Shown: one piece after another, positions 8,388 to 14,870 of the stretch
Numbering within the stretch: position 1 is the first letter of the stretch
How the letters are laid out: each line of letters starts with the position of its first letter
DNA from: an uncultured Collinsella sp.
GTDB taxonomy: Bacteria; Actinomycetota; Coriobacteriia; Coriobacteriales; Coriobacteriaceae
DNA: 23,389 nt
Reading direction: 5' to 3'
Assembly (NCBI GenBank): GCA_958431945.1
Contig: CAUASQ010000010.1
Span: 1-23,389, forward strand
The notes under the pieces: generated by a model
Told to the model about the DNA's origin: nothing
What the model saw: only the letters and a program-made list of their open reading frames with translations
The model's database searches: none
Program-made: the position numbers and the translations under genes

Positions 8388-8963
8388 CTAGGCGTTGTTG
8401 GTCTCGGTTGACTCGATGTAGTCGTAGCAGGTGTTGCCGTTGCTATCGACCAGGTATTTGAACGTGATCTGGCGCCCGGCAATCTCGCTCACGGCGAGCT
8501 TGATATCGTCGAGCTCAGAGGACTTGGCGGCTGGCACGACCTTGCGCCAGCGGCGACCGTTCTTGAGCACGAGTTCGAGCACGATCGACCACGCCTCGTC
8601 CTTGTTGCCGTTGTGCTCTACGGTGATAACGCCGTCGAGGTCGGTCACGTTGTCGGCGCCGTACATGACCTTGAGGGTCTGCGCCTTGATCTCTGCGAGC
8701 GTGAGCTTCGCGGACTCCACGCGCGAGGTCGTGGCGGAGTCCATGAGGTCGCCGTTCATGTCCTTCAGCTCGTTGGCGTCGGTCTCCTCGGACTCGGTGT
8801 ATCCATCCTCGGAGATGAAGCCGAGGTTGAGGAAGGCTTCGGCGAGATTGGTCTTGATGTCGGTGGGGAGGGTGGTGCCTGTCGGGGCCACGAAGATATA
8901 TCCGCCCTTCACGCCCTTGGTGGACGAGACGTTCTTGGTCTCGTTTTTCTTGAAAAGTGCCAT
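8388..8963 (-). CDS. Major tail protein (tail tube subunit)
   Basis: This 191-residue protein starts MALFKKNETKNVSSTKGVKG at ATG 8963, preceded by AGGAG. The frame is open further upstream to 9152, but that extension is Arg-rich shadow sequence of the neighbouring gene. The protein contains TDIKTNLAEAFLNLGFISED and EIAGRQITFKYLVDSNGN, patterns usual for major tail tube proteins of Gram-positive siphophages (beta-sandwich with inserted loops). It lies between the tail terminator-like gene and the G/GT chaperones, the canonical position. It would polymerise around the tape measure to form the tube. Confidence 0.88.
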   Translation of the reverse strand: MALFKKNETKNVSSTKGVKGGYIFVAPTGTTLPTDIKTNLAEAFLNLGFISEDGYTESEETDANELKDMNGDLMDSATTSRVESAKLTLAEIKAQTLKVMYGADNVTDLDGVITVEHNGNKDEAWSIVLELVLKNGRRWRKVVPAAKSSELDDIKLAVSEIAGRQITFKYLVDSNGNTCYDYIESTETNNA

Positions 8964-8971
8964 GTCGGCTC

Positions 8972-9313
8972 CTATTCGCAAATGGTTACGTTTACGTTGG
9001 TCTGGTATCGGCGCTGGCGGCTGTCCGGGTCGTCCCAGCGGTACGTGTCTCCGCACGTGGCCTCGAACACGCACTCCTCGTCCATGAGACTCGACACTGC
9101 GTGCTCCACGGCTTCGGCGATCTCTGCGGCGCGTCTGCGGGTCTTCGCCCATGACTGCGCCACGAGCTGCACACGGTTGATGCAGCCGCTGCGGCTAGAT
9201 CCGGTCTGCGACACCGATATGAACTCGCTGGGCCTGTCGGCTGGTACGTCGAGCACGGCCTTGATGCCGGTCTCGTCCATGAGCCGCTGCGCCACCATGC
9301 GCTCCACGTCCAT
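8972..9313 (-). CDS. Tail terminator / neck protein
   Basis: This protein of about 113 residues is located just before the major tail protein. The sequence (MDVERMVAQRLMDETGIKAV) has an N-terminal helix, then beta strands, then helix AKTRRRAAEIAEAVEHAVSS, then strands ending RRYQTNVNVTICE. This alpha/beta layout is typical of lambda gpU / SPP1 gp17-like terminators, which stop tube growth and join tail to head. The junction reads GTGATG: the start could be GTG at 9316 (4-nt overlap with the upstream stop) or ATG at 9313 (1-nt overlap). A GGAGG lies 6 or 9 bases before these. Family resemblance is structural rather than by clear motif. Confidence 0.75.
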   Translation of the reverse strand: MDVERMVAQRLMDETGIKAVLDVPADRPSEFISVSQTGSSRSGCINRVQLVAQSWAKTRRRAAEIAEAVEHAVSSLMDEECVFEATCGDTYRWDDPDSRQRRYQTNVNVTICE

Positions 9314-9603
9314 CACTCACCGCCTCCGAACATGGATCTGAGGCGGTTGTGCTTGCGCTCGCTCGCATGGGCGTGCGGAGTCGCCGTGGTAACCACGAAG
9401 CCGTTTGCGAGCTTGCCCTTGAACTTGCGGACTATGTAGCCGGCACCCTCGCCGGGGTGCCGGGAGAAGGACGAGTTGCACGATGCCGCTGCGGCGTCTG
9501 CCTTCTTCTTAAGAAGCGTTTGCACCGCGCCTGAGTTCATAACCTCGGCATAGCCGCCGCGCTTCCAGCCCTTCCACTCGAACTTCACCTTGCACTTAGC
9601 CAT
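9313..9603 (-). CDS. HK97 gp10-like head-tail / neck protein
   Basis: This 96-residue basic protein (MAKCKVKFEWKGWKRGGYAE) contains a helix with LLKKKADAAAASCNSSF and a C-terminal strand region with GFVVTTATPHAHASERKHN followed by a basic tail, RLRSMFGGGE. Alternating ADAAAA..N and a late HA/A..E..HN motif are features of the HK97 gp10 family, which acts in tail completion or neck assembly. Its start overlaps the stop of the upstream connector gene by 8 bp. It is somewhat shorter than the usual 110-150 residues of the family. Role is supported mainly by position between the head-closure and tail terminator genes. Confidence 0.7.
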   Translation of the reverse strand: MAKCKVKFEWKGWKRGGYAEVMNSGAVQTLLKKKADAAAASCNSSFSRHPGEGAGYIVRKFKGKLANGFVVTTATPHAHASERKHNRLRSMFGGGE

Positions 9604-9934
9604 CGGTGCGCCCCACTTCCACGGTGAGGTTCCAATCGCCTGGGGTGTTTTCCGGGTCGTAGCGCTGCGGGTCGCCTATGACGCGGTACTCGGTGCCTCG
9701 AACGTTCACGCGGCACCCCTTGAGCGATGCGGTGAAGCTCTTGGGGAAACACAGCGTGTAGGCGACCTCAGTGCCATCGGGGCGCGATGCGTCGAGTTCC
9801 GACGTGGCCCCCGGGCACACGATCACGCCCTCTATAGCGGTGTTCACGCTGCCGCGCTCGATAGGCTCGCCGAGCGAATCGAAGTCGACCACTGGTGTTG
9901 TGACCGTCACCGATTCGGTGCTTATGAGTCCCAT
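9596..9934 (-). CDS. Head closure (stopper) protein
   Basis: This 112-residue, mainly beta protein begins MGLISTESVTVTTPVVDFDS and contains the strand pair GCRVNVRGTEYRVIGDPQRY, reminiscent of the small beta-barrel head-closure/stopper proteins (SPP1 gp16-like). These bind under the portal adaptor and retain DNA until the tail joins. It overlaps the upstream adaptor gene by 13 bp and the downstream gp10-like gene by 8 bp, showing tight translational coupling. The third place after the capsid gene is where stoppers are normally found. No catalytic features. Confidence 0.7.
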   Translation of the reverse strand: MGLISTESVTVTTPVVDFDSLGEPIERGSVNTAIEGVIVCPGATSELDASRPDGTEVAYTLCFPKSFTASLKGCRVNVRGTEYRVIGDPQRYDPENTPGDWNLTVEVGRTDG

Positions 9935-10320
9935 TCGGCATCACTCCCAACCGGTTGGAGCGCCCCGATGCGCTGGTCGAGCAGCCCGAGGCGCTTCAGC
10001 TCCGTCTTTCCCAGGTACATTTCGCCGAGGGCAGACCCGTACGACACGCTGGCCGTGTAGCCGCCTGCGCCCTGGCTGTACTGCATGGCACCCGCCAGAG
10101 CTGCTGGTGCAGACAAGACCCTGTTGACCACGAGGCAGCACACCGCTGCGGCAGATCGGTCGAAGGCGGCTACCTTGCCGCGCTCGTAGTCGCCCACGTT
10201 TGATTCGTAGGCGCTCATGAGCAGGTCTGACGCGTCTGAGAGCAGGGTCGCGGCGCGTGCCTCGTCGGTCGGGTCGCCGTACCTCGCCCTGTAGTCTTCG
10301 ATGGTCGCTAGCGGCTCCAT
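9922..10320 (-). CDS. Head-tail connector (adaptor) protein
   Basis: The start chosen is ATG at 10320 (MEPLATIEDYRARYGDPTDE), preceded by GAGGAG and 4 bases after the previous stop. An upstream ATG at 10380 would add an implausible Arg/Pro-rich segment. The 132-residue protein is helical at the start, with ARAATLLSDASDLLMSAYES, then AAVCCLVVNRVLSAPAALAG and GAGGYTASVSYGSALGEMYL. This is the recognisable pattern of the phage Gp6/Gp15-like head-tail adaptor (Gp19/Gp15/Gp42-like family), where D/AS..L...Y is followed by a V.R.L..P motif and a YT.S.S...G.LYL strand. It forms a ring beneath the portal. Confidence 0.85.
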   Translation of the reverse strand: MEPLATIEDYRARYGDPTDEARAATLLSDASDLLMSAYESNVGDYERGKVAAFDRSAAAVCCLVVNRVLSAPAALAGAMQYSQGAGGYTASVSYGSALGEMYLGKTELKRLGLLDQRIGALQPVGSDAEWDS

Positions 10321-10324
10321 GCGC

Positions 10325-10606
10325 CTACTCCTCGCTGGCAGGCTCTTCGGCCTTGCCGGAGTCAACCGGCTTCGCGGCATTCTCGCCGGCCTTCTGCTCG
10401 GACGCCTCGGAGGTCGCGGCCATCACGCCAGCGTCGACGAGGCACTTGACCACCTTGGCGATGGTCGGGTTCGCACCAGGGTTTGCGGCCTGTTTGGAGA
10501 TGCCGACAGGCTCGCCGTCGGCGGTCACGAAGCAAACGTGCTGCGGGAGGATCGGGGATGCCTTGGATGCGTCCTCGACGATGAACTTCTGCACAAGGTT
10601 CGCCAT
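10325..10606 (-). CDS. Small capsid-adjacent protein (possible head fibre/decoration)
   Basis: This 93-residue protein (MANLVQKFIVEDASKASPIL) has a short beta-rich N-terminus, a central helix PTIAKVVKCLVDAGVMAATS and a low-complexity acidic/Ala tail ending EEPASEE. It lies directly downstream of the major capsid gene, where small decoration proteins or head-fibre proteins are often found in Gram-positive phages. The central segment is weakly like the head-fibre family, in which a residue run of the form ..A..L.KL...GV is common. I do not recognise it with confidence. The charged flexible tail may be surface exposed. Confidence 0.6.
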   Translation of the reverse strand: MANLVQKFIVEDASKASPILPQHVCFVTADGEPVGISKQAANPGANPTIAKVVKCLVDAGVMAATSEASEQKAGENAAKPVDSGKAEEPASEE

Positions 10607-10618
10607 GGTTACCGCCCC

Positions 10619-11497
10619 CTAGGCCGTCTTCAGGATGGCGAAGGCCTTGGGGTCGAGAACCGCGTAGGCAAGGACCGCCTCGGTGCGGTACGCGACCTGG
10701 TTGTATCCCTTCAGGTCCTGACCGGTGTTGTCTGGGTCGCCGTACTCGATGATCTCGGAGGTCATGTCGCGCACCATGCCCCACTTGATGGTGGAGAAGT
10801 CGCCCATGATGCCCGCCACCTTCGGGTCGGTCTTGCAGCGGCGACCGTTGACGGTGCCGGAGGTCGCGGCGGGGATGCCGTCGATGTTGCCGACGTTGAG
10901 GGACAGCGGGATCTCCGGGTAGAGGCGCTGGCCGGTGGCGGGAATGCGCAGCTTGCGGAGGTCTGCGGCGAACTTGCGGGAGAGCGCGAAACCGTTGATG
11001 TCGTAGTCGATAAGCGCGTCGGCCAGCGCGTCGATGTCGTCGACCGCGGATGCCGAGGCGGTTACGGCGTTGGCCTCTGCGGTGAGCGCGGTGTAGCCAT
11101 CGAGCGCGGTGCCCGTCTTGGGGGACACGGCGTGGTAGACCACGTAGTCGAGCGCTCGGCCAATCGCGGCGGTCTGGTCGGCGATGATGTTGGTCACGAT
11201 CTCAAGCTGGTTGTCCTCGTCGGCCCAGCGCAGCTCGTCGGAGACGCGTGTGGTCGTGACCACCTTCACGCGCTTTGCGACGATCGGCGTGGTGGAGACC
11301 TCGGAACCGCTCTTCTTCGCGCCCTCCGCAACTACCTCGGCCTCGGTTGTCGGGTTGAACACGATGTATGTGGTGTCGGAGAACGTCTGCGGGGTGCTGG
11401 GGGACAGCGCCGCGATGGTGGAGGTGTCCTTCGCCTTGTTGATGATGGAGGTCACTACCTTGTGCGGGAGCTTGACCTTGCTGGTGTCGTTAGCCAT
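10619..11497 (-). CDS. Major capsid protein (HK97 fold)
   Basis: This 292-residue protein starts MANDTSKVKLPHKVVTSIIN with an AAGGAG site upstream. It lacks a long N-terminal delta domain, in line with a separate scaffold gene just upstream. Typical HK97-fold signatures are seen: the E-loop region FNPTTEAEVVAEGAKKSGSE with following VKVVTTTRVSDEL, the spine helix IIADQTAAIGRALDYVVYHA, and the A-domain end YNQVAYRTEAVLAYAVLDPK. No protease gene is visible. It assembles the icosahedral head around the scaffold. Position between scaffold and adaptor genes is canonical. Confidence 0.92.
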   Translation of the reverse strand: MANDTSKVKLPHKVVTSIINKAKDTSTIAALSPSTPQTFSDTTYIVFNPTTEAEVVAEGAKKSGSEVSTTPIVAKRVKVVTTTRVSDELRWADEDNQLEIVTNIIADQTAAIGRALDYVVYHAVSPKTGTALDGYTALTAEANAVTASASAVDDIDALADALIDYDINGFALSRKFAADLRKLRIPATGQRLYPEIPLSLNVGNIDGIPAATSGTVNGRRCKTDPKVAGIMGDFSTIKWGMVRDMTSEIIEYGDPDNTGQDLKGYNQVAYRTEAVLAYAVLDPKAFAILKTA

Positions 11498-11516
11498 TTC
11501 GGCTCCTTACTTGTCT

Positions 11517-11993
11517 CTAGTTGTTACCGAGGAGCTGGCGCGTGAAGTCGCGCAGCTCAGATTTGTCGCCGTCGCCCGGCTTCGGGAAGCTTCCCGGCTT
11601 CTCGACCTTGGGCGCGGGCGGCTTCTTGAACGCGGCGAGCATGTCGTCTGCCCACTTGGACATGCTTTCCTCGTCGTCGCCGACGATCAGGCTCGCCGGC
11701 ACGCCCTTCTCCTGCGCGACCTTGGCCGCGATCTTCGACCGCTTCTCTTCCTTCTCCTTGTCGTCGAGCCTCTTCTTGAGGTCGGCGATTTGGTCTTCGG
11801 CGGTCTTGTTCGCGTTGTTGGCCTCCTCAAGCGCCGCCGCTGCGGTTCTGTTGGCCTTCGCCTTCTTCTCCCACTCGCGCGAGTGCTTCTTCTCGGCCTC
11901 GTACAGCGCCTTGTAGTCGACGGGCGGCTCCTGGTTGGCGCCATCTCCGCCTTCTGCTCCTAGTGCTTGTGTGGGTTCGTTCGCCTCTGCCAT
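11517..11993 (-). CDS. Capsid scaffolding protein
   Basis: This 158-residue, highly charged protein begins with an acidic low-complexity leader (MAEANEPTQALGAEGGDG) and has a long coiled coil over roughly residues 27-95 (KALYEAEKKHSREWEKKAKA and DQIADLKKRLDDKEKEEKRS). A Pro/Lys-rich hinge and a short C-terminal helix (KSELRDFTRQLLGNN) follow. That layout is standard for the GPO-independent scaffolds of Gram-positive phages (SPP1 gp11-like), where the C-terminus binds the capsid. The ATG at 11993 follows AAAGGA. It is the first gene after the intergenic region with repeats, so its leader may set expression of the capsid genes. Confidence 0.88.
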   Translation of the reverse strand: MAEANEPTQALGAEGGDGANQEPPVDYKALYEAEKKHSREWEKKAKANRTAAAALEEANNANKTAEDQIADLKKRLDDKEKEEKRSKIAAKVAQEKGVPASLIVGDDEESMSKWADDMLAAFKKPPAPKVEKPGSFPKPGDGDKSELRDFTRQLLGNN

Positions 11994-12008
11994 GTCGCGT
12001 CCTTTCCC

Positions 12009-12075
12009 GTGCCGTGCGGCACGCCTGAGCTGCCGTGCGGCTGCTCAACGGTTCGTTAGTTGGGCCGTGCGGCCC
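12009..12075. repeat. Three copies of palindromic GCCGTGCGGC in scaffold leader
   Basis: The decamer GCCGTGCGGC occurs at 12011-12020, 12032-12041 and 12064-12073. Two copies are extended to longer inverted repeats (GTGCCGTGCGGCAC at 12009-12022 and GGGCCGTGCGGCCC at 12062-12075). They occupy the untranslated leader just upstream of the scaffold gene on the minus strand. They may be protein binding sites or small RNA hairpins; which one cannot be told from sequence. Confidence 0.6.
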
Positions 12076-12113
12076 GTCCGCGACAGTTTCTTATGAGCGT
12101 GAGATTCGACATG

Positions 12114-12139
12114 AAAAGGGCCACCCGTAGGTGGCCCTT
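12114..12139 (-). terminator. Rho-independent terminator-like hairpin after MuF gene
   Basis: On the minus strand a perfect 10-bp stem, AAGGGCCACC and GGTGGCCCTT (12139-12130 and 12125-12116), encloses the loop TACG. With its closing C-G pair this gives C(UACG)G, an unusually stable UNCG tetraloop. The stem is followed by only TT before C, so the U-tract is TTTT counting the stem end. Termination could be partial, lowering transcription from the packaging genes into the capsid genes. On the plus strand no U-tract follows. Confidence 0.6.
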
Positions 12140-12151
12140 GCCTATTTGCAC

Positions 12152-12219
12152 TGGTATAATCTGTTGATGGAACGGCATGCTGCCCTCTACTTTTGAGGTT
12201 TTCGGTGCCGTTCCTTTTT
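12152..12219 (+). ncRNA. Candidate small plus-strand RNA between MuF and scaffold genes
   Basis: TGGTATAAT at 12152-12160 is a perfect extended -10 element on the plus strand, without an evident -35. Transcription would start near 12167, at the foot of a 9-bp stem GGAACGGCA (12169-12177) with TGCCGTTCC (12206-12214). An inner stem CCTC/GAGG (12184-12187, 12195-12198) lies within the loop, and TTTTT (12215-12219) follows directly. The result would be an RNA of roughly 50-55 bases ending at an intrinsic terminator, encoded opposite to all the genes and overlapping the MuF stop codon. All parts are visible, but transcription is inference, and a chance promoter-like match is possible. Confidence 0.35.
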
Positions 12220-13471
12220 ATTTGACAGCTATGTACCTGCCATCCTTCAGCAGCAGGCGCACATGCGCGACCTTTGGGTACTTAGGCGCGAGATCCTTTG
12301 CCGCTGATATTAGTGCATTGTCGTCTATTCGCTCGGATACGGAGTTGTCAACGACCATGCACTTGACGCCCTCCTTTCCAGCCGTGCTGTCAAGGTAGTT
12401 CTTCATTGCGCCCCATGCGTTTCCAGACGTTCCGATTGTCTTGATTTCGATTCCGTTTTTCAGGTCTGGAAGCCCGACTTTGCGCTTTCTCCCATCTTCC
12501 TGAACCCATCTGTAATCTTGGATGAACGTCGGGGCAACGCCGTGATGCGCCAGCCTCTTAGCTGTTCCTATTTCCGCTTTGGTCGCCCGCTTCTCCACCC
12601 CTTTGCTGACAAATCCGATTTTTGGTTCCGTGCCAGTTGCGTACCATTTCGGGTCTCTGGTCTCGATCTCCTCGACCATGCGCTTGTTCACGTACTTGTC
12701 GAACGCCTTGCTGGCTTTTCCGCCATGCTCCTTGATGTACGCCTCGCGCTCGGCATCGGGCAAGGCATCCCAATCTGAGCGTATGCCGTTGCGCCCGCCG
12801 AGCGCGTCCATGCACTCGTTGAACCTGTCATACATACCGTCTGGATCGTATCCCTTGACCTTCGGCCCCTTGCCGAAGCTCGGCACGACGCGGCAGTCGC
12901 ACTTGGGGTGTGAGTGGCTCGCAGCCTCCTTCGTCTTGTAGTTGAAGCCGAACGAGGAGAGCATGAGGCAGAAGCCGCACGTCTCGCCAGACGGCACGCG
13001 TGCGTACCTCGGCTTCGCCGGGTCTTTGGAGGCGTTGTGCGCCACGCACATGTTCGCGGCCTTGCGAATCTCTGCATCGAGGCGACGAACGCACGCGGCC
13101 ACGAATAGGTCGGTGGCTTCCTGCTTCACCACGCTAACCATGAACGCCTTCACCGAGCCGTACGTCGCCTGGGGGTCGCGTAGCGACTCGGCGACGGCGG
13201 CGTACTTCCCGGGCGCGTCCTGCGCCTTGCGCACGGCGTCATAGAACTCGGCGGCGCGGCCAGCCGCAACGGTGTCTGCATAGTAGCCGCAAGCCGTCTC
13301 GATCACCTCGTAGGCCGCCTCTCGCAGCGCCGCTATGTCGCCGTTCCCGCTCGCCTCCCAGTCGGCCACCAAGCGGGTGAGCGCGTCGCTGGCTTGGCGC
13401 TGCGCCATTCCCGATAGCGCGTTGATTTCGTCCGTAAGCTCGTTAAGCAGGCTGCGAGGTATCTCCGCCAT
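12218..13471 (-). CDS. MuF/VG15-like minor capsid protein with C-terminal CdiA-CT-like nuclease domain
   Basis: This 417-residue protein directly follows the portal, overlapping it by 29 bp. Residues 1-210 are the head part, helical and then with a Cys/His cluster C165-x2-C168 ... H186-x-H188-x2-C191-x-C193 (CGFCLMLSSFGF, SHSHPKCDCRVVPSF), as in VG15/MuF-type minor capsid proteins of actinophages. After a linker, residues about 295-417 form a distinct domain: KRLAHHGVAPTF, PDLKNGIEIKTIGTSGN with D336, E342, K344 (a D...E-x-K pattern of PD-(D/E)xK nucleases), GVKCMVVDNSVSE and HVRLLLKDGRYIAV. This layout resembles CdiA C-terminal tRNA-nuclease toxin domains. MuF proteins with variable toxin tails are a known polymorphic class in temperate phages. 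The toxin DNA is poorer in GC (12421-12480 about 47%, against about 70% in 12961-13020), suggesting domain exchange. Toxin activity is inferred. Confidence 0.8.
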   Translation of the reverse strand: MAEIPRSLLNELTDEINALSGMAQRQASDALTRLVADWEASGNGDIAALREAAYEVIETACGYYADTVAAGRAAEFYDAVRKAQDAPGKYAAVAESLRDPQATYGSVKAFMVSVVKQEATDLFVAACVRRLDAEIRKAANMCVAHNASKDPAKPRYARVPSGETCGFCLMLSSFGFNYKTKEAASHSHPKCDCRVVPSFGKGPKVKGYDPDGMYDRFNECMDALGGRNGIRSDWDALPDAEREAYIKEHGGKASKAFDKYVNKRMVEEIETRDPKWYATGTEPKIGFVSKGVEKRATKAEIGTAKRLAHHGVAPTFIQDYRWVQEDGRKRKVGLPDLKNGIEIKTIGTSGNAWGAMKNYLDSTAGKEGVKCMVVDNSVSERIDDNALISAAKDLAPKYPKVAHVRLLLKDGRYIAVK

Positions 13472-14870
13472 CCTCGCCCTCCTTCGGCTCGAACAGCGAG
13501 GCCACGGCGGCGCTCGCCTGCGCCTTCTTGTTGTCGCTGTTGATACGCTGGATCTGCTCGTCTGTGTAGTCGAGCATTTCGAGCATCACGTCGGAGTTGG
13601 CGAGCTTCGGCAGGCCCTGCACCTGCTTAAGCGCGGCGTCGGACAGGCTCACGATTGACGGGTAGGCCGGGGACATGAAGCGCGGGTTGAGGTTGTAGCC
13701 GGCATCGCGCTCGGTCTCGTAGTCCGTGCCGTTCGCCACAGCGAGCGCCATGTAGGCCACGTTGCGCAAAGCGTTGCCATTCTCGCGGTTGAGGTTCTTC
13801 GCATCGATCACGAGCGGTTCGAGCGATGCGGCGATGGCATCCGAAGAGGATGGGTTGTCGTTGCTCACGCCGAAGAAAGACACCGGAACGTTGGTGACCG
13901 CCGACATTTGGCATGCTAGCTGGCGCAGGTACTCGGTGAGCGGCGCCATCTGCAACTGGGCCGACTGCCACACGGTCGGCGAGTCTCCGTCAGGGTCTTT
14001 GGTGATCTCGTTGACCGCCCCCATCGACGCGTCGTACTTGTTCTGCCCGTTGATCATCTTCTTGTATGTGCCGAGCAGCCAGGTCTGCGGCAGCGTCGCG
14101 GCCTCAGACGCCACCTCCATGCGGGCGCGTTGGCGTATGGCGTCGTCTGTAATGCTCATGACCGAACGGCTGATGCGCGAGGAGCCGAACGGTCGCTCAA
14201 GCGTGGCATCGTAGGGCATAGGCTCCATGAGACAGCGACCCATGCCATGCTCCATGTAGTCGGCCACCCAGTGGCCGCTGCCGCGCGTAAGCACCACCAG
14301 CGCGTCTTCTGTGAGCAGGTGCACGACGGTCGGCACGCGCTCGGTGTCACTTGGCATCTTCTTCGACTCGGCCACAACGAGACCGGCCTTGATGCGCTTC
14401 TGCGCGTCATCCCAGATTGCCGCCGCTGCGGTTGCCGGGTACGCGGAGATGATTGGCTTGCCGCCGCCGTCCGTGACAGTCCAGAAGCCGCAGCAGTGCT
14501 TCAGCTCACCGATAAGGTTCTTGCGGTAGAGAGCTTCGAGCTGGTTGTCGGCACATATGTCGCGCAGCCGCATGGTAACGGCATCGTCGTCGGCAGTGAA
14601 GCCGTTGAACACCGAGCGATCTGCCAGGGCGTGCACCGCCTTCTTGGGCCAGTCAACGCGCGGGTTGATCTTCTTGGCGAGGGCTTTCGGCATGGCGATG
14701 CCTAGGTCTTTGACGCCGACGTGTCCGAGGTAGTAGTCCTCCCGCAACATGTTGCGGGATCGGTGGGTGCGCCACGTGTCCATAAGCTCGCGCACGAGCG
14801 CCTTGTCCTCGTGTCGCAGGCCTTCCGCCGCCGCGACCTGTCCGGCCAGTTCCATGTTTACTGCTGCCAT
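13443..14870 (-). CDS. Portal protein
   Basis: This 475-residue protein (SPP1 gp6-like portal group) follows the large terminase by a TGATG junction. Visible features are an N-terminal helical region with MREDYY-like text (RSRNMLREDYYLGH), NPRVDWPKKAVHALADRSVF near residue 70, the wing/stem part with SRISRSVMSITDDAIRQRAR, and the conserved stretch SFFGVSNDNPSSSDAIAASL late in the crown region, followed by a helical C-terminus. Portal rings of twelve subunits form the DNA entry vertex and motor dock. Length is normal. The order terL, portal, minor capsid protein is classical. Confidence 0.92.
   Translation of the reverse strand: MAAVNMELAGQVAAAEGLRHEDKALVRELMDTWRTHRSRNMLREDYYLGHVGVKDLGIAMPKALAKKINPRVDWPKKAVHALADRSVFNGFTADDDAVTMRLRDICADNQLEALYRKNLIGELKHCCGFWTVTDGGGKPIISAYPATAAAAIWDDAQKRIKAGLVVAESKKMPSDTERVPTVVHLLTEDALVVLTRGSGHWVADYMEHGMGRCLMEPMPYDATLERPFGSSRISRSVMSITDDAIRQRARMEVASEAATLPQTWLLGTYKKMINGQNKYDASMGAVNEITKDPDGDSPTVWQSAQLQMAPLTEYLRQLACQMSAVTNVPVSFFGVSNDNPSSSDAIAASLEPLVIDAKNLNRENGNALRNVAYMALAVANGTDYETERDAGYNLNPRFMSPAYPSIVSLSDAALKQVQGLPKLANSDVMLEMLDYTDEQIQRINSDNKKAQASAAVASLFEPKEGEDGGDTSQPA

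Noticed and set aside
8964..9152. N-terminal extension of the major tail protein
   Set aside because: Arg/His-rich shadow of the tail terminator gene; ATG 8963 has AGGAG at proper spacing.
10301..11545. 414-codon plus-strand frame opposite the major capsid gene
   Set aside because: The minus-strand capsid protein is clearly real; the plus frame has a low-complexity Gly/Arg/Val composition typical of antisense shadow frames in high-GC DNA.
12056..12178. 40-codon minus-strand frame with AGAGGG before its ATG, directly after the MuF gene (possible immunity peptide)
   Set aside because: It runs straight through the terminator-like hairpin and the palindromic repeats, its composition is unlike a folded protein, and it is much shorter than usual immunity proteins.
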